From: Hyphomicrobiales bacterium
Lineage (GTDB): Bacteria > Pseudomonadota > Alphaproteobacteria > Rhizobiales > JAJFHB01
Length of the DNA stretch: 64,000 bases
Direction: 5' to 3'
Assembly: GCA_021775615.1 (NCBI GenBank)
Contig: JAJFHL010000125.1
Coordinates: 1 to 64,000 of the forward strand
Shown here one piece after another: positions 9,282-20,976 of the stretch. The position numbers and the translations under genes are program-made. Below the pieces are notes generated by a model. That model was given only the letters and a program-made list of their open reading frames with translations, searched no databases and was not told where the DNA came from. Numbering within the stretch: the first letter of the stretch is position 1; each line of letters begins with the position of its first letter.

Positions 9282-10945
9282 CAGGGCCGGTATTGCGGCA
9301 CCCAGACCGACTTGTCGACAAGTGTTTCGACGTCTTCGGGACCCACCTCACCGCACAGGCCTTCCTCAACCGCGCACTGCGCCACCGCCAGGGCAATCTT
9401 GCGGCTGAGCGGCCGGATCTCGGTCAAAGGCGGCAACAGGGACGCCCCATCATTGCTTGCGCCGTCCACCGATGCGCCGATGGTTTCGGCCACCTTCATC
9501 AGCATCCCATCCGTGATGCGGCTTGCATTCACCGCCAATACGCCCAGACCGATGCCCGGGAAGGCATAGGCATTGTTGCACTGGGCTATGTGGAATGTGG
9601 TCCCGTTGTGGATGACGGGAGAAAACGGGCTGCCGGTGGCAACCAGCGCACGGCCGTCCGACCAGCGAATGACATCATCGGGCCGGGCCTCCGCCCGTTC
9701 GGTGGGATTGGACAGCGGAAAGATGATCGGGCGCTCGTTTGCCTCGGCCATGGCCTCCACCACCTCGGCGCTGAACATTCCCGGCTGTCCCGAAACGCCG
9801 ATCAGCACGCTTGGCTTCACATTGCGAACCACATCGAGCAAACCGAATTCGCCCTGCCAGCCATCGAGCTCGCTGATCTTGCGCAGAAATGCGGACTGCT
9901 GCGGCGACACGCTTTCAAGGCCTTCCCGGACCAGACCTTCGCGGTCGATCAGATAGAACCTTGAGCGCGCTTCGGACTCTTCAAGACCCGCGGCAACGAG
10001 ACCCTGCATCAATTGCTCGGCGATGCCGCATCCGGCCGATCCGGCGCCGACAATGATCACCTTTGAGTCTCTGTATTCGGTTCCGGCCGCACGGCACGCG
10101 GCCAGTACGGTGCCCATGGTCACGGCGGCGGTGCCCTGAATGTCGTCGTTGAACGAGCAGAACTTGTCACGGTACCGCTCCAGCAACCGGCTGGCATTGC
10201 GGGTTCCGAAGTCTTCAAATTGGATCAGGGCGTCTGGCCACTTCTTGCGGATGGCCTGCAGGACCTGATCGACAAATTCATCGTATTCGGCACCACTGAT
10301 GCGCGGTTCCGGCCAGCCGATATAGAGCGGATCGTCGAGCAGAGCCTGGTTGTTTGTGCCGACATCCAGCAGGATCGGCAGGCAGACATTCGGATCGACC
10401 CCTCCAAGGGCGGTATAGAGGGCAAGCTTGCCAATCGGTATGCCCATGCCGCCGGCACCCTGGTCGCCAATGCCCAGGATGGCCTCGCTGTCGGTAATGA
10501 CAACGGCCTTCACCTTGTCGGTTGCGGCATTCTCCAGAACCATGTCGACATAGTCGCGCTCGGGATAGGAGACGAACAGGCCACGCGGTTTGCGGTAGAT
10601 CTCCGAGAACTTCTTGCACGCCTCGCCAACCGTTGGCGTGTAGATGATCGGGATCATCTCGGCCGGGTAGTCCATGATCAGGCGGTAAAACAGGATCTCG
10701 TTGAAATCCTGCAACTGGCGCAGGTAGATGTGCCGTTCGAGGTCGGCGCTCTTTACGCCGTAGGCCCGATAGGCGCGGGCCACCTGCTCCTCCAACGTCT
10801 CTTCATGCGGCGGCAGCAGCCCGAGCAACCCGTGCTTCAGGCGTTCCTCCCAGCTGAAGGCCGTGCCCTTATTGTGCTGAGGCAGTTCGAGCAGGGCCTG
10901 GCCCCGCGGTAAAGATGTGCGTGATGACGCGTTGGAATTGCTCAT
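9278..10945 (-). CDS. maeA: NAD-dependent malic enzyme
   Basis: FYRLIMDYPAEMIPIIYTPTVGEAC, IGDQGAGGMGIPIGKLALYTALGGV, QFEDFGTRNA. Confidence 0.93.
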   Translation of the reverse strand: MSNSNASSRTSLPRGQALLELPQHNKGTAFSWEERLKHGLLGLLPPHEETLEEQVARAYRAYGVKSADLERHIYLRQLQDFNEILFYRLIMDYPAEMIPIIYTPTVGEACKKFSEIYRKPRGLFVSYPERDYVDMVLENAATDKVKAVVITDSEAILGIGDQGAGGMGIPIGKLALYTALGGVDPNVCLPILLDVGTNNQALLDDPLYIGWPEPRISGAEYDEFVDQVLQAIRKKWPDALIQFEDFGTRNASRLLERYRDKFCSFNDDIQGTAAVTMGTVLAACRAAGTEYRDSKVIIVGAGSAGCGIAEQLMQGLVAAGLEESEARSRFYLIDREGLVREGLESVSPQQSAFLRKISELDGWQGEFGLLDVVRNVKPSVLIGVSGQPGMFSAEVVEAMAEANERPIIFPLSNPTERAEARPDDVIRWSDGRALVATGSPFSPVIHNGTTFHIAQCNNAYAFPGIGLGVLAVNASRITDGMLMKVAETIGASVDGASNDGASLLPPLTEIRPLSRKIALAVAQCAVEEGLCGEVGPEDVETLVDKSVWVPQYRPC

Positions 10946-10996
10946 GAATGACTGAACCGCAATTGATGAAGAACCGTAAGTAGAGCATATAACGAA

Positions 10997-12505
10997 TTGC
11001 TGGCGGCATCAGGATTATTGTCGGCCGTCAGCCTGCAACCGCGGAACGCGCACGTGCCCTCCAGCTCCCCCAAAGTCGTCTGGTTCCGCAATGATCTCAG
11101 GGTGCACGACAACCCCGCCCTGGCGGCTGCATGCGCAGGCGGTGGAGCTGTCATTGCACTGTACATTCTCGACGATGAGACGCCGGGCGTCAGGCCACCC
11201 GGCGGCGCATCGCGCTGGTGGCTGCACCATTCACTGCTCGGGCTTGAGCGCGGTCTTTCGAAATTGTCGATCCCCCTCGTCTTGCGGCGGGGCGCCGCCG
11301 GTCCGGCCCTTCAGGAGGTTGTCGGCCTGTCCGGGGCGGGAGGTGTCTGCTGGAACCGCCGCTATGATCCGGGCGGCATTGCCTGCGACACGGCGATTAA
11401 GTCGTCTCTTCTGGATGCGGGGGTGAATGCCGAAAGTTTCAATGGAAATCTTCTGACGGAACCCTCCCGTGTGAAAACGGGTCAGGGCTCGCCCTATCGC
11501 GTCTTCACGCCATTTTGGCGGGCTGCACGACACCAGATTTCAAACGATGCACCGCTGCCCGTACCGGGCGGCAGGCGCGAGCAATGGCGGGGTGCCGCCG
11601 GTAACCAAGCACTCAACGACTGGCGGTTGTTGCCCGGCAAACCGGACTGGGCGGCCGGATTGAAAGAGACATGGGTGCCGGGCGAAGCCGCCGCCCGAGA
11701 AAGACTTGAGGCCTTTCTTGATGAAAGGTTGAGAGGATATGGCGCGGCGCGGGACGTGCCGTCGACGGCCGGGACATCCCTCCTCTCCCCCCATTTACGT
11801 TTCGGCGAGATCAGTCCGAGGTCTATCTGGCACGCGGTGCAGCATTGCGTCGGCAAGGATGAGAGTTTGCGCCCGGACGGCGAAAAATTCCTCTCGGAAT
11901 TAGGCTGGCGCGAATTTTCGCACCACCTCCTGTTCCATTTTCCCGACATCGGCTCCGACAACCACAATGCAAGGTTTGACGGCTTCGACTGGCGGGATGA
12001 TGACGACGCCTTGAGCCAGTGGCAGCAAGGGCTGACCGGCTATCCCGTCGTCGATGCCGGCATGCGCGAGTTGTGGGCGACCGGTTACATGCACAATCGG
12101 GTGCGCATGATTACCGCCTCATTCCTGACCAAGCACCTGAGGCTCCACTGGCGCGCCGGCGAGGCCTGGTTCTGGGACACGCTGGTGGATGCCGACATTG
12201 CAAGCAATGTCGCGAACTGGCAGTGGGTAGCAGGCACAGGCGCAGATGCCGCGCCCTATTTTCGCATCTTCAACCCGATACTTCAGGGTGAGAAGTTCGA
12301 CCCTCGGGGAGACTATGTTCGCAAATGGGTGCCGGAACTCGCCTCTACGCCGAACAAGTATGTCCACAAGCCCTGGGAAGCTCGACAGATCCACCTCACG
12401 TTGGCGGGAGGAGACCCCGGCACCGCCTACCCCGCTCCAATCGTCGATCACAGGGAGGCTCGTGCTGCCGCACTGGATGCATTCCGCAGCCTGAAAGACG
12501 CCTAG
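10997..12505 (+). CDS. phrB: deoxyribodipyrimidine photo-lyase / cryptochrome family
   Basis: VVWFRNDLRVHDNPAL, WQQGLTGYPVVDAGMRELWATGYMHNRVRMITASFLTKHL; true start may be downstream. Confidence 0.92.
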   Translation: MLAASGLLSAVSLQPRNAHVPSSSPKVVWFRNDLRVHDNPALAAACAGGGAVIALYILDDETPGVRPPGGASRWWLHHSLLGLERGLSKLSIPLVLRRGAAGPALQEVVGLSGAGGVCWNRRYDPGGIACDTAIKSSLLDAGVNAESFNGNLLTEPSRVKTGQGSPYRVFTPFWRAARHQISNDAPLPVPGGRREQWRGAAGNQALNDWRLLPGKPDWAAGLKETWVPGEAAARERLEAFLDERLRGYGAARDVPSTAGTSLLSPHLRFGEISPRSIWHAVQHCVGKDESLRPDGEKFLSELGWREFSHHLLFHFPDIGSDNHNARFDGFDWRDDDDALSQWQQGLTGYPVVDAGMRELWATGYMHNRVRMITASFLTKHLRLHWRAGEAWFWDTLVDADIASNVANWQWVAGTGADAAPYFRIFNPILQGEKFDPRGDYVRKWVPELASTPNKYVHKPWEARQIHLTLAGGDPGTAYPAPIVDHREARAAALDAFRSLKDA

Positions 12506-12610
12506 CCAAGCGCGGCTTGAAGCACTACCTATCGAACGTTAGGGTCGCGTCCCAACATCCATGCCATGCTCGCCCACGACGGCGGCGGCAAGACCTGGAG
12601 GGGTCTGCTT

Positions 12611-13654
12611 ATGCAAGTCCACGAAGATGTCCTCGGTGCTATCGGCAATACACCGCTGATAAAACTGCGCAAGGTTTCCGAGGAGACCGGCTGCACCATT
12701 CTCGGCAAGGCAGAATTCCTCAATCCGGGGCAATCAGTAAAGGATCGGGCGGCCCTCTATATCATCCGCGACGCCATCGAGCGCGGCGCGCTGAAGCCCG
12801 GTGGGGTCGTCGTCGAGGGCACGGCGGGCAACACCGGCATTGGCCTGACAATGGTCGGCAACTCACTGGGGTTCCGCACCGTGATCGTGATCCCGGAAAC
12901 CCAGTCGCAGGAGAAGAAGGACACCTTGCGCCTGATGGGGGCCGAGCTCGTGGAAGTGCCCGCCGTCCCCTACAAGAATCCGAACAACTACGTAAAGTAC
13001 TCCGCCCGTCTTGCCGATACGCTCAACGGGCAGACGGACAACGGCGCGGTGTGGGCGAACCAGTTCGACAATGTCGCCAACCGGCGCGCCCATTACGAAA
13101 CAACCGCCGAGGAGGTATGGGCTCAGACAGACGGCACGGTGGACGGATTTTCCTGTGCGATCGGTTCGGGCGGTACGATCGGCGGGGTCAGCGACCGGCT
13201 TAAGGAACTGAACGGCGACATCAAGATCGCACTGGCGGACCCGATGGGGTCGGCACTGTTCAATCACTACAAGCACGGCGAGCTCAAGGCGGAAGGCTCC
13301 TCCATCACCGAGGGGATCGGCCAGGGCCGGATCACCGCCAACATCGATGGCGCGGTGATCGACGAGGCCTTCCAGATTCCCGATGCAGAAGCCCTCACCT
13401 ACGCCTTTGACCTGCTCAAGGACGAAGGCCTGTGCCTCGGCGGGTCCAGCGGGATCAATGTGGCAGGCGCCGTTCGGCTGGCCAGAGAACTCGGCCCCGG
13501 CCACACGATCGTGACGGTCCTGTGCGACTATGGCACGCGCTACCACAGCAAGATGTTCAATCCGGCCTTCCTGCGTGAAAAGGGCCTTCCGGTGCCGGAG
13601 TGGATGGAGAGTGGCGCAGCTGTACCGGAAGTGTTCGAGGAGGTTGAAAATTGA
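12611..13654 (+). CDS. cysK: cysteine synthase A
   Basis: IGNTPLIKL, NPGQSVKDRAA, EGTAGNTGIGL. Confidence 0.9.
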   Translation: MQVHEDVLGAIGNTPLIKLRKVSEETGCTILGKAEFLNPGQSVKDRAALYIIRDAIERGALKPGGVVVEGTAGNTGIGLTMVGNSLGFRTVIVIPETQSQEKKDTLRLMGAELVEVPAVPYKNPNNYVKYSARLADTLNGQTDNGAVWANQFDNVANRRAHYETTAEEVWAQTDGTVDGFSCAIGSGGTIGGVSDRLKELNGDIKIALADPMGSALFNHYKHGELKAEGSSITEGIGQGRITANIDGAVIDEAFQIPDAEALTYAFDLLKDEGLCLGGSSGINVAGAVRLARELGPGHTIVTVLCDYGTRYHSKMFNPAFLREKGLPVPEWMESGAAVPEVFEEVEN

Positions 13655-13675
13655 ACTCGCCCAGGATGATGAAGC

Positions 13676-14398
13676 ATGACCGATAAAGCCTTCCTTGAAG
13701 ACGCCTACATGCGCGAATGCGAAGCACGCGTGGTCGAGGTCAACGACCGGGGCGGCATCGTGCTGGAGCGGACCAATTTCTATGCCACCAGCGGCGGCCA
13801 GCCGGGCGATGCCGGTGTTCTGGAGATCGAAGGGCTCGGCGAGATCCCGATTGCGACCGCCGTCTACGGTGAGGACCGCACGCAGATCGTTCACGTGCCG
13901 GCCGAGGGCAGCACCCTGCCCGCGCCGGGCGCGCCGGTTCTGTGCAAGCTTGACTGGGACCAGCGCCACAGGCACATGCGCATGCACACCTGCCTGCATC
14001 TTCTGTGCTCGGTCCTGCAATATCCGGTTACCGGCGGCTCCATCGGCGCGGAGTCGTCACGGCTCGACTTCGATATCGAAGACGCAAGCCTTGCCGACAA
14101 GGAACAGATCGCCGACGACATCAACGCCCTGATCGCCGCCGGTCACGCGGTTACCGACCGGTGGATCACCGATGCGGAACTGATGGCGCAGCCCGATCTG
14201 GTGCGCACCATGGCGGTCAAGCCGCCAATGGGATCGGGACGCGTGCGCCTCGTTGAGATCGGCGGTGGCGAAATCGACCTGCAACCATGCGGCGGCACGC
14301 ATGTGGCGTCGACGGCCGAGATCGGTTCGGTTATGGTTCAGAAAATCGAGAAGAAGGGGCGCCAGAACCGCCGGGTGCGTATCGCATTCGCCGCCTGA
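13676..14398 (+). CDS. alanyl-tRNA editing protein (AlaX type)
   Basis: HMRMHTCLHLL (HxxxH) and QPCGGTHVASTAEIG (CxxxH) editing motifs. Confidence 0.85.
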   Translation: MTDKAFLEDAYMRECEARVVEVNDRGGIVLERTNFYATSGGQPGDAGVLEIEGLGEIPIATAVYGEDRTQIVHVPAEGSTLPAPGAPVLCKLDWDQRHRHMRMHTCLHLLCSVLQYPVTGGSIGAESSRLDFDIEDASLADKEQIADDINALIAAGHAVTDRWITDAELMAQPDLVRTMAVKPPMGSGRVRLVEIGGGEIDLQPCGGTHVASTAEIGSVMVQKIEKKGRQNRRVRIAFAA

Positions 14399-14426
14399 AC
14401 CGGCGGCTCGCGAGAGGAGGCTATAG

Positions 14427-14909
14427 ATGGTGTTGCAGGGGTCCTGCCATTGTGGCGCGGTAACGTTCAGCGCCCGTTCGAGTGCACCCTTTCCCTACAT
14501 GCGATGTTACTGCTCGATATGCCGCAAGACGGCCGGCGGCGGCGGATACGCCATCAACCTTTCGGCTGACGCGGATAGCCTTGAGGTCGAGGGACGCGAC
14601 AGCATCAGCGTTTATCAGGCGACGATGGACGGCAAGCAGAGCCCGGCGCAAAGGAATTTTTGCTCCAAATGCGCCAGTGCGCTGTGGGTATGGGACCCGC
14701 GCTGGCCCGAACTTCTGCATCCGTTCGCATCGGCCGTGGACTCGACATTGCCGCGCCCGCCGCAGAACGTGCACATCATGCAGACGGCGCTCGCAAGCTG
14801 GATAAAGCCGAACATCCAAGCAGGCGATCTCGTTTTTGACACCTATCCCGAAGAGTCGATCGAAGACTGGCACCGGCGTCACGGTGTCTGGGAAGATAGT
14901 GGCCAATAG
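14427..14909 (+). CDS. GFA family (CENP-V/GFA) zinc protein
   Basis: GSCHCGAVTFS...CYCSICRKTAGGGGYAINL...FCSKCASALWVWD. Confidence 0.88.
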   Translation: MVLQGSCHCGAVTFSARSSAPFPYMRCYCSICRKTAGGGGYAINLSADADSLEVEGRDSISVYQATMDGKQSPAQRNFCSKCASALWVWDPRWPELLHPFASAVDSTLPRPPQNVHIMQTALASWIKPNIQAGDLVFDTYPEESIEDWHRRHGVWEDSGQ

Positions 14910-14930
14910 GACCTGAGAGGAAAAGACGGC

Positions 14931-15794
14931 ATGGCGGAGATCCGATCACAAAACCTGGTGTCTACGCAATGGCTTCATGATCATCTTGACGCCCCGGACA
15001 TCGTTGTCATCGACGCTTCGTGGCACCTGCCGCCTGCCGGACGGGATGGGAGGGCGGAGTACCTGGAGGAACATGTGCCGGGAGCTCTGTTTTTCGACAT
15101 CGACGAGTTGTCGGACCCGGACAGCCCTCTTCCGCATATGCTGCCGAGCCCGGAGAAGTTCGCGTCCCGCATGCGCAAGATGGGCATTGGCGACGGAAAT
15201 CGGGTCGTTGCCTACGATACGCTCGGTTTGTTTTCCGCGGCACGTGCCTGGTGGATGTTTCGCGTCATGGGCCATCAGGACGTGGCGATCCTCGACGGCG
15301 GGCTGCCGAAGTGGAAAGCGGAGGGCAAACCGCTGGAAGACGGGCCGCCGCGACCGCAACAGGAGCGCCATTTCACCGCCCGCCTTCAGACCATGATGGT
15401 GAAGGACAAGTCGGACGTATTGGGCATTGCGCAAAACGGCAGCGTGCAAATTCTGGATGCCCGCGCGGCGGAGCGTTTCGAAGGTTCGGCGCCCGAACCA
15501 CGCGAGGGCTTGAGGTCCGGCCATATTCCCGGCAGCCGGAACCTGCCATATGGCGATCTTCTGAACGCTGACGGGACGCTCATGGACAGCGAGGACCTGC
15601 GCACAGCGTTCGAGCACTCCGGCATTGATACGTCGCGGCCGGTCGTCACAAGCTGCGGTTCGGGCGTAACGGCGGCCGTGCTCTCATTGGGGCTGACGGT
15701 GCTGGAGGCACGCAATCATGCGCTGTACGACGGATCGTGGTCGGAGTGGGGCGCGGACGACGCGCTTCCCATCGAAACCGGGAGCGCGTCGTGA
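14931..15794 (+). CDS. sseA: 3-mercaptopyruvate sulfurtransferase
   Basis: Two rhodanese domains; CGSGVTA active-site loop. Confidence 0.92.
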   Translation: MAEIRSQNLVSTQWLHDHLDAPDIVVIDASWHLPPAGRDGRAEYLEEHVPGALFFDIDELSDPDSPLPHMLPSPEKFASRMRKMGIGDGNRVVAYDTLGLFSAARAWWMFRVMGHQDVAILDGGLPKWKAEGKPLEDGPPRPQQERHFTARLQTMMVKDKSDVLGIAQNGSVQILDARAAERFEGSAPEPREGLRSGHIPGSRNLPYGDLLNADGTLMDSEDLRTAFEHSGIDTSRPVVTSCGSGVTAAVLSLGLTVLEARNHALYDGSWSEWGADDALPIETGSAS

Positions 15795-16312
15795 GGCGTG
15801 CGGTCCCCGATACCGTGACGGTCACGTTCCTGGAGATGCGTGCGAACCCGAACAACAAGACCCTGGTTCCGGAACGCGGTCCGTCGATCGTACGGGCCCT
15901 GGACATGCCGCTGCACTTCTATCGCTATCTCTACGGAACGGTCGGGCGGGACTATATGTGGGTGGATCGCCTGCGTCTTGGCGATCGTGCCCTGGCTAAG
16001 CTCATCCACAATGCGGACGTGGAGCTCTACGTCCTGTATTGCGATGGTGTTCCGGCGGGATATGCCGAATTGAACTTCGGCGAGTACCCGGATGTGGAAC
16101 TGGTTCATTTCGGCCTCGTGCCCGAAGCCACCGGCCGCGGTTTGGGACGACACTTCCTTGCCGAGATAATTTCACAGGTATGGTCGCGCAGCCCCAACCG
16201 ACTGCATGTGCAGACCTGCACGCTTGATCACCCCGCCGCTCTCGGTCTTTACGAGGCCTGCGGCTTTGTGCCCTTTGCAGAGGTCGTCAAGAACGCCGAA
16301 GAGCTGGCTTAG
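15791..16312 (+). CDS. GNAT family N-acetyltransferase
   Basis: GTG start overlapping the sseA stop; VELVHFGLVPEATGRGLGRHFLAEII acetyl-CoA motif. Confidence 0.8.
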   Translation: MRRAVPDTVTVTFLEMRANPNNKTLVPERGPSIVRALDMPLHFYRYLYGTVGRDYMWVDRLRLGDRALAKLIHNADVELYVLYCDGVPAGYAELNFGEYPDVELVHFGLVPEATGRGLGRHFLAEIISQVWSRSPNRLHVQTCTLDHPAALGLYEACGFVPFAEVVKNAEELA

Positions 16313-16333
16313 AGCGCTTCACGTTCATGTGAT

Positions 16334-16375
16334 AAAAAAACGGCGCCTTGCCGGTATTTCCGGACAGGCGCCGTT
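16334..16375 (-). terminator. Rho-independent terminator
   Basis: AACGGCGCC...GGCGCCGTT stem with A7 on + strand (U tract on - strand). Confidence 0.85.
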
Positions 16376-16401
16376 GTGGCTGATATCGCCGTGCGCAAAT
16401 G

Positions 16402-16653
16402 TTAGTGGCACTTGCCCTTGGCGTTGTAGCGCAGGGTCATCGTGTTCGCCGTGCAGTAGACCGAATAATCCTTGAAGATCAGTTTCCCCTTGGTCCTGAT
16501 CCGGACACAACGGGAGTATCCCTTGTTCACACCTTGATGCTTGCACCAGTACTTCGGCGCAACATTGAACTTGTAGTAATTGGGACCCGGTGTTGCGCCC
16601 ATGAACGCAACGGAAACCGCGGCTGCCGCAAGGGCGAGCATTATCTTTTTCAT
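16402..16653 (-). CDS. small secreted Cys-containing hypothetical protein (83 aa)
   Basis: Signal peptide MKKIMLALAAAAVSVAFMGA, four cysteines, followed by a strong terminator. Confidence 0.7.
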   Translation of the reverse strand: MKKIMLALAAAAVSVAFMGATPGPNYYKFNVAPKYWCKHQGVNKGYSRCVRIRTKGKLIFKDYSVYCTANTMTLRYNAKGKCH

Positions 16654-16862
16654 TGCTTACTCCCTGTTCAACTCACTTGTTACAAACAGACTGACTTACC
16701 GTGCCGGGTACTCGAACAACCCCCCGGTCAGATTGAGTATAGGAACATGGTTAACGCGAGTAAACCTGTACGTGTTCGGATCGCCTGGCACACGAAATGA
16801 AAAACCCGCCGCCCGGTGGGGCGACGGGTCGAAGCACATCTGCACTCGTTGTGTTGAAATCG

Positions 16863-17720
16863 CTAGTGAAGGATCTGGCTGAGGAACAGTTTTGTCCGAT
16901 CGCTCTGCGGATTCAGGAAGAACTCTTCTGGCTCATTCTCTTCAATGATCTGACCTTCATCCATAAAGATCACACGGTTTGCCACCTGCCGCGCAAAGCC
17001 CATTTCGTGGGTGACGCACAGCATGGTCATGCCGGTTCCGGCCAGGTCGACCATGACTTCCAGGACCTCCTTGATCATCTCGGGATCGAGCGCCGAGGTC
17101 GGCTCATCGAACAGCATGATGCGCGGGTTCATGCATAAAGAACGGGCGATGGCCACGCGCTGTTGCTGACCGCCGGAGAGTTGACCGGGATACTTGTGGG
17201 CCTGTTCCGGGATCTTCACGCGCTCCAGAAAGCTCATGGCAATCTCTTCAGCTTCCGACTTGGGCATCTTGCGCACCCAGATCGGCGCCAGGGTGCAGTT
17301 CTCCATGATGGTCAGATGCGGGAAGAGGTTGAAGTGCTGGAACACCATGCCGACTTCACGGCGCACCTCGTCGATCTTCTTGATATCGTTGGTCAGCTCG
17401 ATGCCATCGATAACGATTTTCCCGGCCTGATGCTCTTCCAGCCTGTTCATGCAGCGGATCAGGGTCGACTTGCCGGAACCGGACGGGCCGCAGATGACGA
17501 TGCGTTCACCGCGCTGGACGGTCAGGTTGATGTCGCGCAGAACGTGGAACTCGCCGTACCACTTGTTCATCCCAGCGACTTCGATTGCCACCTCGTCGGA
17601 AATGGTCAACGCCGGTTGCTTTGCAACATCGTCGCCATTGGCCGCTGCCGCTTTCTTCGCCGCAGGTTTCTTGGCAGCGGTTGTCTTGCGTGTGGTCGAG
17701 GTTTTGGGTTCTCTAGCCAT
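16863..17720 (-). CDS. aapP: general L-amino acid ABC transporter ATP-binding protein
   Basis: Walker [26 protein letters not shown], Walker [15 protein letters not shown]; operon position. Confidence 0.92.
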   Translation of the reverse strand: MAREPKTSTTRKTTAAKKPAAKKAAAANGDDVAKQPALTISDEVAIEVAGMNKWYGEFHVLRDINLTVQRGERIVICGPSGSGKSTLIRCMNRLEEHQAGKIVIDGIELTNDIKKIDEVRREVGMVFQHFNLFPHLTIMENCTLAPIWVRKMPKSEAEEIAMSFLERVKIPEQAHKYPGQLSGGQQQRVAIARSLCMNPRIMLFDEPTSALDPEMIKEVLEVMVDLAGTGMTMLCVTHEMGFARQVANRVIFMDEGQIIEENEPEEFFLNPQSDRTKLFLSQILH

Positions 17721-17732
17721 TGATCCGTTTCC

Positions 17733-19106
17733 TTACCGCTTGTGTCCGGTTTCCAGTTTGCCTTCGAGCCAGATGGAGTATCTCGACATGGCAAAGCAGA
17801 AGATGAAGTAGACGAGGGCGACGAAGGCGTAGGCTTCCTTCACCGATCCGATCCACTTCGCATCAGTGAGCGCCAGTTTCGCCGTGTTGAGGATGTCAAA
17901 CAGGCCAATGATCAGAACCAGGGTGGTGTCCTTGAAGAGGCCGATAAACGAGTTGACGATGCCCGGAATAACGATCTTCAGGGCCTGCGGCAGAATGATG
18001 AGATACATGGATTTCCAGTAGCTCAGTCCCAGTGCGTCGGCCGCCTCGTACTGTCCCTTGGGAATGGCCTGCAGGCCGCCGCGGATAACCTCCGCCATGT
18101 AGGCCGCAGAGAACATGACCACAACGATAAGAGCGCGAACGAGCTTGTCGAAGTCATACCCTTCGGGGAAGAACAGCGGCAGCATGTTGCTCGCCATGAA
18201 CAACAGCGTGATCAGCGGCACGCCGCGGATGAACTCGATGAAGATCACGCACAGGAGCTTAACCGCCGGCATGTGCGAGCGGCGGCCCAGAGCCAGAACC
18301 ACTCCGATCGGCAGGGACAGCACAATGCCGACCACGCCGATAACCATTGTCAGAAGCAAACCGCCCCAAAGATGCGTGTCGACCGAAGTCAGTATTCCCG
18401 GGACCAGGGTCAGACCGTCCGCGGACACGAAAAAGCTCGCCGCGATGAGCACCACCGCAAGGAGCGGATAAATCCGCGCGAACTTGGTCAGCGGTTCCCG
18501 CATGGGCATATGCGGAAACAGGAACGGCAGGATCGAGACGATCAAACCGAGGTAGACCAGTTCATAGTAGATGCCGATCCCGGTGCCGCTCAACAGCCAG
18601 ATGGCCAGCAAAGGATAGACGACGGCAAAGAGGAGAAGGACGTTTCTGCCCGGCACCTGATCGAAAAGCATCGGCGCCACGGCGATGAACAGCCCGATAA
18701 AGGCGAGTGTCGGGCGCAGCAAACTGCCGTCTTTGAAGAAGTCGCCGAACAGGAGTTGTTCCCAGCGTTCGGCAACGAACATCCAGCATGCGCCGCGCAC
18801 CGCGTTGATGGCTTTTCCATCTGCGTCGAGCACCTCCACACGACAGTCATTGCGGCCGATTTCACCATTTCCGTCATAGTCGAAGCTGGTCCAGAAGGCG
18901 TCGAGAAACGCCCATTCGATAATTGGAGGAACGGTGAAATACAAAAGGATGAGCGACAGAATGGTGAGGATCGTATTCAAAAGGGAAGAGAACAGATTCT
19001 CCCGCAGCCACCCGACGACGCCGACCGTTGTGGCCGGAGCCGGCCTCGGGGCAATACCGCCCCCGAGCACCCGTAAATTGCTTTGATTTGCGGTTACATC
19101 GCTCAT
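17733..19106 (-). CDS. aapM: general L-amino acid ABC transporter permease
   Basis: HisM-type permease: FIEFIRGVPLITLLFMAS, EVIRGGLQAIPKGQYEAADALGLSYWKSMYLIILPQALKIVIPGIVN. Confidence 0.9.
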   Translation of the reverse strand: MSDVTANQSNLRVLGGGIAPRPAPATTVGVVGWLRENLFSSLLNTILTILSLILLYFTVPPIIEWAFLDAFWTSFDYDGNGEIGRNDCRVEVLDADGKAINAVRGACWMFVAERWEQLLFGDFFKDGSLLRPTLAFIGLFIAVAPMLFDQVPGRNVLLLFAVVYPLLAIWLLSGTGIGIYYELVYLGLIVSILPFLFPHMPMREPLTKFARIYPLLAVVLIAASFFVSADGLTLVPGILTSVDTHLWGGLLLTMVIGVVGIVLSLPIGVVLALGRRSHMPAVKLLCVIFIEFIRGVPLITLLFMASNMLPLFFPEGYDFDKLVRALIVVVMFSAAYMAEVIRGGLQAIPKGQYEAADALGLSYWKSMYLIILPQALKIVIPGIVNSFIGLFKDTTLVLIIGLFDILNTAKLALTDAKWIGSVKEAYAFVALVYFIFCFAMSRYSIWLEGKLETGHKR

Positions 19107-19107
19107 T

Positions 19108-20841
<1,734 letters not shown>

Positions 20842-20976
20842 TACTGGTGCCTCCCCTGGCCCCCCCGCCTGACACCCGTGGCGATGAGGGAATGGTCCGG
20901 TATGTATTAGGTTCTATTCTATACCGGGTCGGGACGGACCGCCCCACACGATCCGTCCCTATAGTCTGTCTGCGCC

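Noticed and set aside
16313-16330. agagcgcttcacgtt motif after the GNAT gene
   Set aside because: Resembles a common Hyphomicrobiales intergenic motif from memory; only a fragment is present and no inference is warranted.
17742-19076. 444-aa + strand ORF antisense to aapM
   Set aside because: Charged low-complexity translation is the mirror of a membrane protein gene; aapM is clearly the real gene.
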